A stretch of DNA of 64,000 bases from Demequina sp. TMPB413 (GCF_020447105.2 NZ_CP096184.1:496001-560000), one strand, 5' to 3'. Counted from the stretch's first letter, positions 41,733-51,490 are shown. Translations and numbers: made by a program. Notes: generated by a model not told the origin, from the sequence alone.

Positions 41733-43100
41733 ATGGCGGTACGGGAGGAGGACGCGCGCGGCACTTTCTGGTCCGTGGCGCGTCCGCTCCCGCACCGCAA
41801 GGCCGCCGGTCTGGCCGTGCCAGCGATCGCGTCCAACATTGCGGTGCCGCTCGCGGGGCTCGTGGACACGGCGGTCCTTGGCAACTTCGCAGGCGCCGTT
41901 GACATCGGTGCCGTGGGGCTTGGCGCCGCTGTCATCGCCACGCTGTTCTGGGTGTTCTCGTTCTTGCGCGTGGGCACCACGTCTCTCGTGGGCCGCGCTT
42001 TCGGTGCTGACGACGCCATCGGCGCTGTGCGCCACGTCCAGCGCGCCATAGGGCTCGCAGGTGTGATGGCCGTCGCGTGGCTCGCGTTGCAGTGGGTCGT
42101 AGTGCCGCTCGTGCTCGCGGGTCTTGCGCCAGCGGGCCAGGAACGGGATACCGCGCTTGAGTACACCCTGATCCGAGGGCTCTCTCTGCCCGCGCTGCTT
42201 GTCACGCTCGTGATCGCTGGCTATTTCATCGGCGCGCACAACACGCGGGTGCCGCTCGCGGTAGCGACCACGACGGCCCTCGCGAACGTCGGGTTCGATT
42301 TCCTCTTCGTGGCAGGGCTCGGATGGGGAGCACGCGGTGCTGGCTGGGGCACCTTCGCATCGGAATGGATCGGCGTTGTCCTCGCCGCGTATCTCTTGTG
42401 GCGCCACCTCGACCCTGAGCAGCGCGCGACGCTTCGTGACTGGCGCGACCGCACCTTGCGCGTCGGTTGGGCGCGCCTCGCGCGCTTTAACGGCACCCTG
42501 ATGGCCCGTACGGCGCTACTCATGGGTGTCATCACCTTTGTGGCGTCGGTGGGGTCCCGCTTTGACACCGAGACGCTCGCCGCCAACGCGATCATGCTGC
42601 AACTGATGCACCTGGCGTCGTACGCCCTCGACGGCTACGCCAATGCTGCCGAGGCGCTCGCGGCGCGCGCCGCTGGCCGGCGGTCGGCGCCAGAGCTGAA
42701 CGCAGCGGCGCTCGCGTCCGCGATCCCCATGGCCGTGATTGCACTCGTGGCCACGGCTGCGTATCTGCTTGCGCGGGACCCTCTGCTGAGCGTCCTCACT
42801 GACCTGCCAGCGGTGAACGACACGGCGCGGGAGTACTGGCTCTACATCGCGTTGCTGCCCGCGCTGTCGTGGGCGTCGTGGTGGCTCGACGGTGTCTACC
42901 TCGGTGCAGGCAGGCCGGGGTTCATGCTGGCATCCATGTCGGCGTCGGTTGTACTTGTCTTTGTGCCAGTGCTGGTCATTGGCGCCCGCAGTGGCGGGCT
43001 GACCAACCACCATGTGTGGATCGCGTTCTTGGCGCTCAACGTGGCCAGGCAGATCACACTCGCCGCTCTCTACCCGCGGTTGGTGAAGACCTTGGCCTAG
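41733..43100 (+). CDS. MATE-family efflux protein (DinF type)
   Basis: 455 residues, twelve predicted membrane segments. ASNIAVPLAGLVDTAVLGNF is the N-terminal MATE signature and the second half repeats the pattern (MLQLMHLASYALDGYANAAE), typical of the DNA-damage-inducible DinF branch. It would export organic cations or drugs using a Na+ or H+ gradient. It starts at ATG 41733 just after leuD; a TTG directly before is unlikely to be used. Confidence 0.88.
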   Translation: MAVREEDARGTFWSVARPLPHRKAAGLAVPAIASNIAVPLAGLVDTAVLGNFAGAVDIGAVGLGAAVIATLFWVFSFLRVGTTSLVGRAFGADDAIGAVRHVQRAIGLAGVMAVAWLALQWVVVPLVLAGLAPAGQERDTALEYTLIRGLSLPALLVTLVIAGYFIGAHNTRVPLAVATTTALANVGFDFLFVAGLGWGARGAGWGTFASEWIGVVLAAYLLWRHLDPEQRATLRDWRDRTLRVGWARLARFNGTLMARTALLMGVITFVASVGSRFDTETLAANAIMLQLMHLASYALDGYANAAEALAARAAGRRSAPELNAAALASAIPMAVIALVATAAYLLARDPLLSVLTDLPAVNDTAREYWLYIALLPALSWASWWLDGVYLGAGRPGFMLASMSASVVLVFVPVLVIGARSGGLTNHHVWIAFLALNVARQITLAALYPRLVKTLA

Positions 43101-43153
43101 AACCGTGGAGGGGCTGCGGGAACACCAGCGGCCAAGTCTGGCTTGAACAGGAC

Positions 43154-44008
43154 ATGGCCGACACCGCGGTAGACCACGCCCACCACATCGAGGCGCCCTC
43201 GCTGAGTGCCACTGCGCGCGATGGCTTGAGGGTCAGTGCTGCAGCGCTCGTGTGCGGAGCGGCCGTGTTGTTGTTTGCGGTCCACGTGCGCCCGTGGGGC
43301 TACGTCCCCTTGCTCGCGGGAGTCGCCCTTGCGTGGATGGTCGATCGCTTCCTGGCGCGCGACCTCACGCTCATCGCCGTGGGCCAGATCATCATCTCCA
43401 CCATCTCGCTCAAGGCCGACCTCTCAAACGCGGGCATAGCGAGGTTTGCAGCGGCGCTCGGGCTGGCTGTGCTCGTGCCTTACGCCCTCTCACGCTGGGT
43501 GCTGCGCGACCACGCCATTCGCTTCCCGATGCGCGGTGGCTGGCCGTGGACGCGCGCACAGTGGGCGTACATCGCCGTCGTAGTCGTCGCCGGCTACCTG
43601 ATCCTGCCGTACTACTTCATTGGGTCCGGCGTGTACCAGAACTGGCCGGAGGTGACAGGCGCCCAAGAGATTGGGCGACTCTTCGTCGGCGTCAACGCAG
43701 TGGGCATTTGGGATGAGCTCTTCTTTGTGGCGACCGTGTTCACGTTGCTTCTGCGCCATTTCCCCGTGTGGTTGGCGAACGGACTGCAAGCAATCGTCTT
43801 CGTGTCGTTCTTGTGGGAGCTGGGCTACCGCGAATGGGGTCCGGTGCTTACCGTGCCGTTTGCGCTCATTCAAGGGTGGATCTTCTCGTGGGCGCGGTCG
43901 CTGCCGTACGTCGTTACGGTCCACCTGTTGTTTGACGCCGTGGTGTTCGGCGTGCTGGTGCACGCCCATCACCCCGACTTGCTCGATATCTTTGTGACGG
44001 CGCCTTAA
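43154..44008 (+). CDS. CPBP-like intramembrane protease family membrane protein
   Basis: 284 residues, about eight membrane segments. NAVGIWDELFFVATVFTLL resembles the EExxxR motif region of CAAX-protease/bacteriocin-processing (CPBP) proteins but with D-E instead of E-E; a later VTVHLLFDAVVFG supplies the second-motif His. Because the first Glu is not exact, activity is uncertain. ATG 43154 is the first in-frame start that clears the MATE gene. Its stop overlaps the convergent kinase by TTAA. Confidence 0.62.
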   Translation: MADTAVDHAHHIEAPSLSATARDGLRVSAAALVCGAAVLLFAVHVRPWGYVPLLAGVALAWMVDRFLARDLTLIAVGQIIISTISLKADLSNAGIARFAAALGLAVLVPYALSRWVLRDHAIRFPMRGGWPWTRAQWAYIAVVVVAGYLILPYYFIGSGVYQNWPEVTGAQEIGRLFVGVNAVGIWDELFFVATVFTLLLRHFPVWLANGLQAIVFVSFLWELGYREWGPVLTVPFALIQGWIFSWARSLPYVVTVHLLFDAVVFGVLVHAHHPDLLDIFVTAP

Positions 44009-44889
44009 CGTTCGCCCAACCACGCGCGCGTGCCAAAGGATCCAACCGATCGTCCCGCAACCCCCGCCGCAAAGGCGAGATCCGCCTCGAAGCGCGCGGC
44101 ATCCCAGCCGCGGTCCGCGATCCGCTGGGTCAGCGCACCGTGGAAGAAGTCTCCGGCACCGAGCGTGTCCTCGACGTGGACGGGGCGAACGGGGACAGTT
44201 CCACGTGACCGCGGCCCCCGGAAGACGATGCCACGAGACCCCCTCGTGACTGCGGCAAGAGTCGGCCCATTCTCGGTGACGTACTCCAGCACGCTTGACG
44301 GGTCCGAGTTCGCGCCAGGAGGAGCGAAGTCAGCTGACACCACCGCCACGTCGACGTGTGCCAGCACTTCGGGTGTGTGTGGCTTGAAGCTCCCCAGGTC
44401 GGCCACCACGGGAATGCCGCGCTGCCGTGCCGCTGCCGCAAGTGGTAGCGCCAGGTCAGGGTAGTAGCCATCGAGCTGGACGGCGCCGACGCCGTCGATC
44501 AGGGCCTCGATGTCGTTCGGGGTGAGGGCGGGCAGGGAGCCTGACGACGCCGATGAGGTGGGGGAGACAACGGCCCTGTCGCCGCTGCCGCGGGAGACGA
44601 GGATGGAGGCGACCACGGCGTCGGCGTCCGTCGGTACGGCGTGGATGGTGACCCCGCGCGCCGCCAGATCGGCGCGAATGATGTCCGCGACGGGCCCGCT
44701 CGGCAGGGCCGTCACAAGCGCGGTCCCCGCACCAAGGTGGGCGGCGGCAACGGCGGCATTCGTTGCCGGCCCCCCTGCGGCAAGCACAGAGTCGAGAGCG
44801 ACCGTCTTTTCATTGGCGCCGGGCGGGTGCTCGACAAGCTGAATGACGTCAAGCGTTGCGAGGCCAACGAAGAGGCAGTTGACGCTCAT
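44005..44889 (-). CDS. PfkB-family sugar kinase
   Basis: 294 residues. The opening LFVGLATLDVI, the GGPATNAAVAAAHLG glycine-rich signature, and DTLGAGDFFHGAL with the catalytic Asp are the ribokinase/PfkB motifs. Substrate not deducible. It is translationally coupled (ATGA) to the LysE-type exporter upstream. Confidence 0.88.
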   Translation of the reverse strand: MSVNCLFVGLATLDVIQLVEHPPGANEKTVALDSVLAAGGPATNAAVAAAHLGAGTALVTALPSGPVADIIRADLAARGVTIHAVPTDADAVVASILVSRGSGDRAVVSPTSSASSGSLPALTPNDIEALIDGVGAVQLDGYYPDLALPLAAAARQRGIPVVADLGSFKPHTPEVLAHVDVAVVSADFAPPGANSDPSSVLEYVTENGPTLAAVTRGSRGIVFRGPRSRGTVPVRPVHVEDTLGAGDFFHGALTQRIADRGWDAARFEADLAFAAGVAGRSVGSFGTRAWLGER

Positions 44890-45497
44890 CGTGCCGCGAC
44901 AGCGAGCCGACCCGCCAGGCCGACGTACGCCGCGGCGAAACCTCGCCGCATCCACTGGACGACCGCCGGCCGGGTGAGTACCCGTTCTCGCAACGCTGAC
45001 GCGAAGAGGCCGTATCCAGCGAAGACGAGGAAAGTCATCGCCATGAATACGACACCGAGGCCCGTCATTGCCCGCCACGCCGCTGGATCGTCGGCCGCGA
45101 CAAATTGGGGCAAGAACGCGAAGAAGAACACGGTCAGCTTGGGATTGAGCAGGTTGGTCAGCACCGCTCGGCGCACAATGCGCCATGCCGGCAGGGCCTT
45201 GGTATCCGCGGCGGCCTGGAGGTCAGTGCGGTCTCGCCAGGTGAGCCACGCGAGATACACAAGGTAGGCGACGCCGGCCCACTTGAGCGTAGAGAAGGCG
45301 ACTGCAGAGGCGTGCACTACGGCCGCCAGGCCCGTGATGGCCGCTACCAGGTGCGGAACGATGCCGAGCGTGCAACCCGCGGCCGCGATCACCGCTGCCC
45401 GCCTGCCTCGTCCCAGACCGGTGCTGACGGTGTAGAGCGCGCCGGTGCCTGGCGCGGCCACGACGGCGAGGGCGGTGATGAGGAACGCGACGCTCAT
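44886..45497 (-). CDS. LysE/RhtB-family amino-acid exporter
   Basis: 203 residues with six membrane segments. APGTGALYTVSTGLGRGRRA and TNLLNPKLTVFFFAFLPQFV are the two LysE-family signatures. It probably exports an amino acid or derivative. ATG 45497 is set by the leaderless promoter rather than the longer frame to 45554. Confidence 0.88.
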   Translation of the reverse strand: MSVAFLITALAVVAAPGTGALYTVSTGLGRGRRAAVIAAAGCTLGIVPHLVAAITGLAAVVHASAVAFSTLKWAGVAYLVYLAWLTWRDRTDLQAAADTKALPAWRIVRRAVLTNLLNPKLTVFFFAFLPQFVAADDPAAWRAMTGLGVVFMAMTFLVFAGYGLFASALRERVLTRPAVVQWMRRGFAAAYVGLAGRLAVAAR

Positions 45498-45510
45498 GCG
45501 GCGAATGCTA
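45497..45510 (-). promoter_or_regulatory. Leaderless promoter of the LysE-type gene
   Basis: Minus-strand TAGCAT (45505-45510) ends 7 bp before ATG 45497. Confidence 0.5.
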
Positions 45511-45562
45511 CCTGGCGAGGCGCGCGGGACGGCTGACGGCGGGCGTCGTGGCAAACATGGGG

Positions 45563-45576
45563 CACGATAGTGACCA
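45563..45576 (+). promoter_or_regulatory. Possible leaderless promoter of murA
   Basis: CACGAT (45563-45568) ends 7 bp before ATG 45576; weaker than the others. Confidence 0.35.
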
Positions 45577-46889
45577 TGACCGACTCCCTTCGCGTCGATG
45601 GTGGTCGTCCCCTCGTGGGCGAGATCACCGTGCGCGGTGCCAAGAACTTTGTCTCCAAGGCCATGGTGGCCGCGCTCCTGGGCTCGACCCCTTCTGTCTT
45701 ACGCAACGTGCCCGACATTCGCGACGTGAAGGTGGTCTCCGCGCTGCTCAGCCTGCACGGCGTCGGCGTCGATTACGACGTCGCGACAGGCGAACTGCGG
45801 ATGGACACGTCGAATCTGACTTCGGCCGACGCTGCCCACATCGCCGAGCACGCAGGCTCCTCTCGCATCCCCATTTTGCTGTGCGGGCCACTGCTCCACA
45901 GGCTTGGCGAGGCGGTCATCCCCGACCTCGGCGGTTGCCGCATCGGCGACCGGCCGATCGACTTCCATCTGGAGATCCTCACCAAGTTTGGCGCGACCGT
46001 TACTCAGGGTGAAGATGGCTTGCACCTGACCGCTCCGCACGGTCTGCGAGGCATCAGGCACGAGCTCGAGTTCCCCTCCGTGGGTGCCACCGAGCAATTG
46101 CTCCTCACCGCGGTCCTGGCAGAGGGCGTCACCACGCTCCACAATGCCGCAGTGGAGCCGGAGATTAAGGACCTGATCGACACGCTGCAGAAGATGGGTG
46201 CGATCATCTCGGTCGACACTGACCGCTCCATCACCATCGAAGGAGTCAAGCACCTCAAGGGATTCGAGCACTGGTCTCTCACGGATCGCATCGAGGCGGG
46301 ATCGTGGGCGGCTGCGGCGCTCGCCACGCGCGGCGACGTGTTTGTGCGTGGGGCTCAACAACGCCACATGGGCATGTTCCTCAATGTGTTCCGCAAGGTC
46401 GGCGGCGAGTTCGAGGTCTCCACTGACGGCATCCGCTTCTTCCACCCTAGGGTTGATCTCAAGCCGATTGCGTTGCAGACCGACGTACACCCTGGCTTTA
46501 TGACCGATTGGCAGCAGCCTTTGGTGGTCGCACTGACTCAGGCGCAGGGGCTCAGCATCGTGCACGAGACGGTCTACGAGAACCGCTTTGGCTTCACCGA
46601 CGCCCTGGTCAAGATGGGCGCCCAGGTGCAGTTGTACAAGGAGTGCCTTGGCGACAAGAAGTGTCGCTTTGGGCAGCGAAACTTTCGGCACTCCGCGGTC
46701 ATCAGCGGGCCCACGCCGCTCAAAGCGGCCGACATCGAGGTGCCAGACCTGCGCGGCGGCTTCTCCCACCTGATCGCGGCGCTGGCGGCGGAAGGAACGT
46801 CGACCGTCTCTGGCATCGGGGTCATCGACCGCGGCTACGAGAACTTCCGGGCCAAGCTCGCCGCGCTCGGCGCGAGCATCGAGGCGTAG
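45576..46889 (+). CDS. murA: UDP-N-acetylglucosamine 1-carboxyvinyltransferase
   Basis: 437 residues, EPSP-synthase-type fold. GAKNFVSKAMVAALLG (catalytic Lys) opens the protein and the PEP/fosfomycin-reactive cysteine is C121 in LGGCRIGDRP. It performs the first committed step of peptidoglycan synthesis in the cytoplasm. It starts the murA-plsC-gpsA-ddl cluster; plsC begins 4 nt later. The Cys is retained, so fosfomycin sensitivity is expected. Confidence 0.95.
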   Translation: MTDSLRVDGGRPLVGEITVRGAKNFVSKAMVAALLGSTPSVLRNVPDIRDVKVVSALLSLHGVGVDYDVATGELRMDTSNLTSADAAHIAEHAGSSRIPILLCGPLLHRLGEAVIPDLGGCRIGDRPIDFHLEILTKFGATVTQGEDGLHLTAPHGLRGIRHELEFPSVGATEQLLLTAVLAEGVTTLHNAAVEPEIKDLIDTLQKMGAIISVDTDRSITIEGVKHLKGFEHWSLTDRIEAGSWAAAALATRGDVFVRGAQQRHMGMFLNVFRKVGGEFEVSTDGIRFFHPRVDLKPIALQTDVHPGFMTDWQQPLVVALTQAQGLSIVHETVYENRFGFTDALVKMGAQVQLYKECLGDKKCRFGQRNFRHSAVISGPTPLKAADIEVPDLRGGFSHLIAALAAEGTSTVSGIGVIDRGYENFRAKLAALGASIEA

Positions 46890-46893
46890 CGCC

Positions 46894-47619
46894 ATGGTCA
46901 AGCGCATCCCTCTGCGGCAGCCCCGCGGCAAGCTCTATCGGCTCGCCGCCTGCGTGATCCGCTCGGTGCTCGCTCTCACGACTCGCAAGGACTGGCACGG
47001 CATGCACGACATGCCCGCGGAAGGCGGCTTCATTGCCGTCTCCAATCACGTCACATACGCGGACCCGTTGACCCTTGCGCACTTCCTGTACAACTCCGGC
47101 TACGCACCCCACTACCTGGCCAAGTCACCGCTGTTCGAGTTGCCCTTCATCGGGATGATCCTGCGCAAGACCGATCAGATTCCCGTGCACCGAGGCACTG
47201 TGCGGGCCAAGGACGCCGTGGACACTGGCATGAAGGTGCTCGACTCAGGGGGAGTGATCGCGATCTTCCCAGAGGGCACGCTGACACGCGATCCAGAACT
47301 GTGGCCGATGGTGGCGCGCACTGGGGCCGCGCGCATGGCCCTGCTCACCGGCGTGCCCGTGATTCCCGTGGCCCAGTGGGGTGCTCACCGCCTGCTCGGG
47401 CGCTACTCCAAGGTGCTGAAGCCCTTCCCTCGCAAGAAGGTCACGGTGATGGCTGGCCCGCCGATCCCTCTCGATGACTTGCGCGCAGGTCCCCTCGACA
47501 ACGAGGCGCTGCGCGAGGCGAGCACCCGCATCATGGATACCCTCACCGCGATGGTCGAGCAGATGCGTGGCGAGCAAGCGCCTAAGGTTCGCTTCGACAT
47601 GCGAAAGAAGACCACGTGA
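46894..47619 (+). CDS. plsC: 1-acyl-sn-glycerol-3-phosphate acyltransferase
   Basis: 241 residues. VSNHVTYADP is the catalytic HX4D motif and FPEGTLTRDPE the glycerophosphate-binding motif. It acylates lysophosphatidic acid at the membrane. It lies 4 nt after murA and its TGA shares one base with gpsA. Confidence 0.93.
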   Translation: MVKRIPLRQPRGKLYRLAACVIRSVLALTTRKDWHGMHDMPAEGGFIAVSNHVTYADPLTLAHFLYNSGYAPHYLAKSPLFELPFIGMILRKTDQIPVHRGTVRAKDAVDTGMKVLDSGGVIAIFPEGTLTRDPELWPMVARTGAARMALLTGVPVIPVAQWGAHRLLGRYSKVLKPFPRKKVTVMAGPPIPLDDLRAGPLDNEALREASTRIMDTLTAMVEQMRGEQAPKVRFDMRKKTT

Positions 47620-48617
47620 TGCGGGCTGCCGTCCTCGGAGCAGGGGCGTGGGGGACCACGTTCGCCGCCGTGCTCGCCGACGCCGGTTGCGACGTCGTCT
47701 TGTGGGGCCGCGACGCGACGGTGGCGCGCGACATCACTGCAACCGGCCGCAACGAACGCTTCTTGCCAGGAATCGACTTGCCGCAGGGAGTCGCGGCGAC
47801 GGACGACGCTGAGGAGGCCCTGAGCGGCGCAGAGCTTGTCGCCGTGGCGCTTCCGTCCCAACATGTGCGCAGCATTGTCGCCCCGTTCGCCTCTTACGTC
47901 TCGCGCGAAGCGATCGTGGTGTCGCTCATGAAGGGCATTGAGCGCGGCACGCTCGAGCGCATGAGCGAGCTCCTGGGCGAGGCCTGGGATGTGGAGCCAT
48001 CGCGCCGCGCAGTGGTCTCAGGGCCAAACCTTGCCAAGGAGATCGCTGCCAAGCAGCCGACGGCCACGGTGATCGCCTCGGCGTCGGTCGCGACAGCCGA
48101 GACTGTAGCCAGGGCGACGGCCTCCGGCTACTTCCGGCCGTACACCAACACCGATGTGCTGGGCGTGGAGCTGAGCGGCGCCTACAAGAACATCATCGCC
48201 GTCGCGGTAGGCATCGCCGATGGCATGGGATTTGGTCACAACACCACAGCGACAGTGATGACGAGGGGACTGGCCGAGATGACCAGGCTTGGTCTCGCGC
48301 TCGACGCCAAGCCTGACACCTTCTCTGGCCTCGCAGGCATGGGCGACCTCATCGCGACGTGCGCCTCGCCGTTGTCTCGCAACCACACCCTGGGAGCCCA
48401 CATCGGGTCTGGTGCAGAGCTGTCCGCGGCGATCACGCTGACGGGCGGGACGGCAGAGGGCGTGACGACCTCGCAGTCGATTCAGGAGTTCGCCAGGTCT
48501 CACGGTGTCGACGTGCCCATTTGCGACGCGGTCGTGGCGATGCTTCATGACGGCCAGCCGAAAGAGGCGGTGCTTGGCGCACTGCTGGCCCGCCCCCGCA
48601 AGGCGGAGGGCGTATGA
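47619..48617 (+). CDS. gpsA: NAD(P)-dependent glycerol-3-phosphate dehydrogenase
   Basis: 332 residues. Rossmann motif GAGAWGTTFAAVLA, VSGPNLAKEIA, and the catalytic lysine in GAYKNIIAVAVG. It makes glycerol-3-phosphate, the backbone used by the preceding acyltransferase pathway. ATG 47619 is used rather than GTG 47616. The stop overlaps ddl by ATGA. Confidence 0.96.
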   Translation: MRAAVLGAGAWGTTFAAVLADAGCDVVLWGRDATVARDITATGRNERFLPGIDLPQGVAATDDAEEALSGAELVAVALPSQHVRSIVAPFASYVSREAIVVSLMKGIERGTLERMSELLGEAWDVEPSRRAVVSGPNLAKEIAAKQPTATVIASASVATAETVARATASGYFRPYTNTDVLGVELSGAYKNIIAVAVGIADGMGFGHNTTATVMTRGLAEMTRLGLALDAKPDTFSGLAGMGDLIATCASPLSRNHTLGAHIGSGAELSAAITLTGGTAEGVTTSQSIQEFARSHGVDVPICDAVVAMLHDGQPKEAVLGALLARPRKAEGV

Positions 48618-49708
48618 GCCAGCGCCGTCGCACCGTCGCGATCTTGTTTGGCGGGCGCTCCTCCGAGCACGAAGTGTCGTGCACCACCGCGGGCGGCGTC
48701 CTTGGCGCGATCGACCGCGACCGCTGGGACGTCCTGGCCGTCGGCATCGGCCGCGACGGTTCCTGGACGCTTCAAAGCGATGATCCGGCCGACTGGGCGC
48801 TCACGGAAGACGGTATGCACCACGTCGTGCCCAGCCGGCGAAGCGTGCTGCTTCCCGCCACGGCCGACAGTTCCGCGTGGCGCCAGGAGGCGGACGGGGT
48901 GGTCACGGCCCTCGCCGACGTGGACGTCGCCTTCCCGCTTCTGCACGGACCGTGGGGAGAAGACGGCACGATTCAGGGCGCGATGGAGTTGGTCGACGTG
49001 CGTTACGTCGGTTCGGGCGTGCTCGCCTCGGCGATCGGCATGGACAAGCAGTTTATGAAGTCGGCGTTCCGCGCACAGGGTTTGCCGGTGGCCGATGACG
49101 TCGTGATCGTGCCAGGAACCTCACTCGCAGACGTCAAAGCGGACGTCGATGCGCTTGGGTACCCCGTGTTCGTCAAACCGGCGCGGGCAGGCTCCAGCAT
49201 GGGGATTTCGCGCGTTGACGCGTGGGAGAACCTCGAGGTGGCGGTGGCCGAGGCCGTCAAGCACGATCCGAAGGTGCTCATCGAGCGGGGCATGACCGGG
49301 CGCGAGATCGAGACCGCTGTGCTGGGCGCTGCTGACGGAGTGCGCACGTCGATGCCAGGGGAGATTGTCACCGGCGGCGACCACCGCTTCTACGACTTCG
49401 AGGCGAAGTACTTCGATGCGGATCACGTGCGGCTCGAGTGCCCCGCCGATCTTCCTGCCGACGATGCTGAGCGCATCAGGGAGTTCGCCGCTCGCGCCTA
49501 CGCCTCCGTCGCCGCAGAGGGCATCGCGCGCGTTGATGTGTTCTACGCCGCCGACGGCACCGTCACCGTGAACGAAATCAACACCATGCCAGGCTTCACG
49601 CCCACGAGCATGTACCCCCGCATGTGGGCAGCCGCAGGCGTGACCTACCCAGAACTGATCGAGGAACTCCTCGAAGCGGCGCTGTCGCGTCCGACGGGGC
49701 TGCGTTAG
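48614..49708 (+). CDS. ddl: D-alanine--D-alanine ligase
   Basis: 364 residues, ATP-grasp. LFGGRSSEHEVS is the N-terminal D-Ala-site loop, GSSMGISRV the phosphate loop, and NEINTMPGFTPTSMYPRMW the metal/second D-Ala site; the Y of the H-bond triad near SSM suggests D-Ala-D-Ala rather than D-Ala-D-Lac specificity, but this is only a motif reading. Translationally coupled to gpsA. Confidence 0.96.
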   Translation: MSQRRRTVAILFGGRSSEHEVSCTTAGGVLGAIDRDRWDVLAVGIGRDGSWTLQSDDPADWALTEDGMHHVVPSRRSVLLPATADSSAWRQEADGVVTALADVDVAFPLLHGPWGEDGTIQGAMELVDVRYVGSGVLASAIGMDKQFMKSAFRAQGLPVADDVVIVPGTSLADVKADVDALGYPVFVKPARAGSSMGISRVDAWENLEVAVAEAVKHDPKVLIERGMTGREIETAVLGAADGVRTSMPGEIVTGGDHRFYDFEAKYFDADHVRLECPADLPADDAERIREFAARAYASVAAEGIARVDVFYAADGTVTVNEINTMPGFTPTSMYPRMWAAAGVTYPELIEELLEAALSRPTGLR

Positions 49709-49732
49709 GACAAGCAGGAAGGAGCCAGGACC

Positions 49733-50407
49733 ATGGCGACTCTCGCCATTGTGGGAGCAGGACCGGGACTCGGAGGCGCCGTGGCGCGCCGTTTTGGGCG
49801 TGAGGGCTTCAATGTCGCGCTGATCTCGCGCGATCAGGCCAAACTCGATGCGCTTGCTGAGGACCTCGGCACGGAAGGCGTGACGGCACGAGGATTTGCG
49901 GCTGACGTGCTCGACCCTGAGGCGCTCAAGGCCGCCTTGAACGCCGCCGCCGCAGAGTTTGGCGACATCTCCGTGCTGCAGTACAGCCCCTTGCCCTTCC
50001 GCACGTTCCTGAAGCCAGTGCTAGAGATGTCCACCGAGTTGGCCCTTGAGGCCCTTCAGTTCTCGCTCTTCGGCCTGATGCACGCGGTCGACGCGGTGCT
50101 GCCGGGCATGCGCAACGCGGGAGCAGGCAGCATCGTCCTCATCAACGGCGGCACCTCGGTCAAGGCGCGCGCCGACTTCGCTGGCACCTCTGTAGCGTTC
50201 CCCGCCGAGAGCGCCTACGGCGAGATGCTTCACGACGCCCTGGGTGGTGAGGGCATTCACGTCAAGCAACTCGTGATTCCGGGAGCGATCCCCAAACTCC
50301 AGTTGGACAACGGCATCGACGACGTCGCCGAACGCATCTGGGCCCTGCACGCCACGCCAGGTCGGTTCAGGGAGATGCTCATCCCGCTCGACCAGGGCCG
50401 GGAGTAG
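49733..50407 (+). CDS. SDR-like oxidoreductase with atypical active site
   Basis: 224 residues. GAGPGLGGAVARRFG is the cofactor-binding glycine motif and SIVLINGGTS the usual Ser region, but the expected YxxxK is not present in standard form (AFPAESAYGEM instead). It may be a non-catalytic or divergent SDR. GAAGGAG precedes the ATG by about 8 nt. It follows ddl by 24 nt. Confidence 0.7.
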   Translation: MATLAIVGAGPGLGGAVARRFGREGFNVALISRDQAKLDALAEDLGTEGVTARGFAADVLDPEALKAALNAAAAEFGDISVLQYSPLPFRTFLKPVLEMSTELALEALQFSLFGLMHAVDAVLPGMRNAGAGSIVLINGGTSVKARADFAGTSVAFPAESAYGEMLHDALGGEGIHVKQLVIPGAIPKLQLDNGIDDVAERIWALHATPGRFREMLIPLDQGRE

Positions 50408-50434
50408 CGCCTTCCGCGTCGCACCTGCCAGCGG

Positions 50435-50893
50435 TCAGCGACACTCCAGGCCATTGGGATCGGCGAGCACGGCGGAAGCGCTCAGGCCAGCGAGAAGTTC
50501 CCCGACCGCCTGATCGGCGCGCACCTTCGGAATGATCACTTCCGTCGCGGGATCTCGCCCGAAGATGGTCGCACGCCACACGTCGTCCTCTTCCACCACA
50601 AGCCAATCGGCGGAGGCGGACGGCGTGTCTATCGCGAGGCACTGTTCCTCTGATGGCCCTGGAACCTCCACGCCACAGCGGACGATGATGCGCGACTCTT
50701 CGCCGTACGCCGCCGTCGCTTGAGAAGACGTTTGCTGCAGCGGCAACCCTCCCACCTCGTCGGGAATGCCAAGCATGACGCTCGCGCAACGTGGGTCGGC
50801 GGCGTAGGGTGCGGCCTCCACCACGACCGGCGACGTGCACGCCGACAGGGCAACGGCAAGGCCGGCCACGAGCAACGGAAGTGAACGGCGCAT
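50435..50893 (-). CDS. DUF3515-family lipoprotein
   Basis: 152 residues. Signal peptide with lipobox LSAC (C19), then a short domain with DPRCASVMLGIPDEVGGL and two more Cys (RCGVE, GLECR). DUF3515 proteins are actinobacterial lipoproteins of unknown function found typically between ddl and thiL, as here. Confidence 0.85.
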   Translation of the reverse strand: MRRSLPLLVAGLAVALSACTSPVVVEAAPYAADPRCASVMLGIPDEVGGLPLQQTSSQATAAYGEESRIIVRCGVEVPGPSEEQCLAIDTPSASADWLVVEEDDVWRATIFGRDPATEVIIPKVRADQAVGELLAGLSASAVLADPNGLECR

Positions 50894-50905
50894 GGCCCCA
50901 GCCTA
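50893..50905 (-). promoter_or_regulatory. Leaderless promoter of the DUF3515 gene
   Basis: Minus-strand TAGGCT (50900-50905) ends 6 bp before ATG 50893. Confidence 0.5.
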
Positions 50906-50918
50906 AGCCGCCGATCGG

Positions 50919-51490
50919 TAGTCTTTGATGAACCCTAAGGAGATCATGAACGACCAAGACCCAGCGCCATTGCTCGTCCAGCAGGACGACTCGTTCCAGA
51001 CACCGTCGCTGCTCAGGCACTGGTCCGTCCCGCTGGTCATCAACCTTGCCGTGGCCGTCGCAGTCTTCATGGTGATCGAGAGCGGCTTGCGCTACGCGGT
51101 CGCGGCGGTACTGGTCGCCGGCGGATTGGTGACCGCTCGCACGTACTGGGTGTCCGGTCAGCTCGCGACGGGACGCATCGCGCTGCTCGACGGACGGGTG
51201 AGGGAGGGTGCGTGGCAGCTTGCGGGCCTGTCAAACGTGGTTTCGCTCCGCAAGTGGGTCCCGTTCACGGGTGGGGGAGAGCTCACGCTCACCCGCACGG
51301 GCCCGGAGGGTGCGCGTGCCTACATCGTCTCTGACGGGCGCAGCAGCACCGGCTTCAGATCCGCAATTGACTGGGACGAGGCCTCGGCCGCGCCGCTCAT
51401 TGCGGCGGCGGCAGAGCACGGCTACACCGTCCGTTTCGAGGAGTGACGTGACGACGGTTGGCGAAGACGCGCTCCTGTCCGTCGACGCGA
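50919..51490 (+). repeat. 628-bp tandem duplication, copy A
   Basis: Contains TAGTCT -10 box (50919-50924), the first 166-aa gene and the beginning of a thiL copy. Every landmark recurs exactly 628 bp downstream. The right-hand boundary is approximate. Confidence 0.8.
50946..51446 (+). CDS. Membrane protein, 166 aa (first of a tandem pair)
   Basis: Two predicted membrane segments (about 30-48 and 52-68), then a soluble beta-rich domain containing LDGRVREGAWQLAG, VSDGRSSTGFRSAIDWDE and ending HGYTVRFEE. Family not recognised; the layout resembles small PH-like membrane proteins. AAGGAG (50937-50942) sets the ATG at 50946. A paralogue of equal length lies 628 bp downstream. Confidence 0.7.
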   Translation: MNDQDPAPLLVQQDDSFQTPSLLRHWSVPLVINLAVAVAVFMVIESGLRYAVAAVLVAGGLVTARTYWVSGQLATGRIALLDGRVREGAWQLAGLSNVVSLRKWVPFTGGGELTLTRTGPEGARAYIVSDGRSSTGFRSAIDWDEASAAPLIAAAAEHGYTVRFEE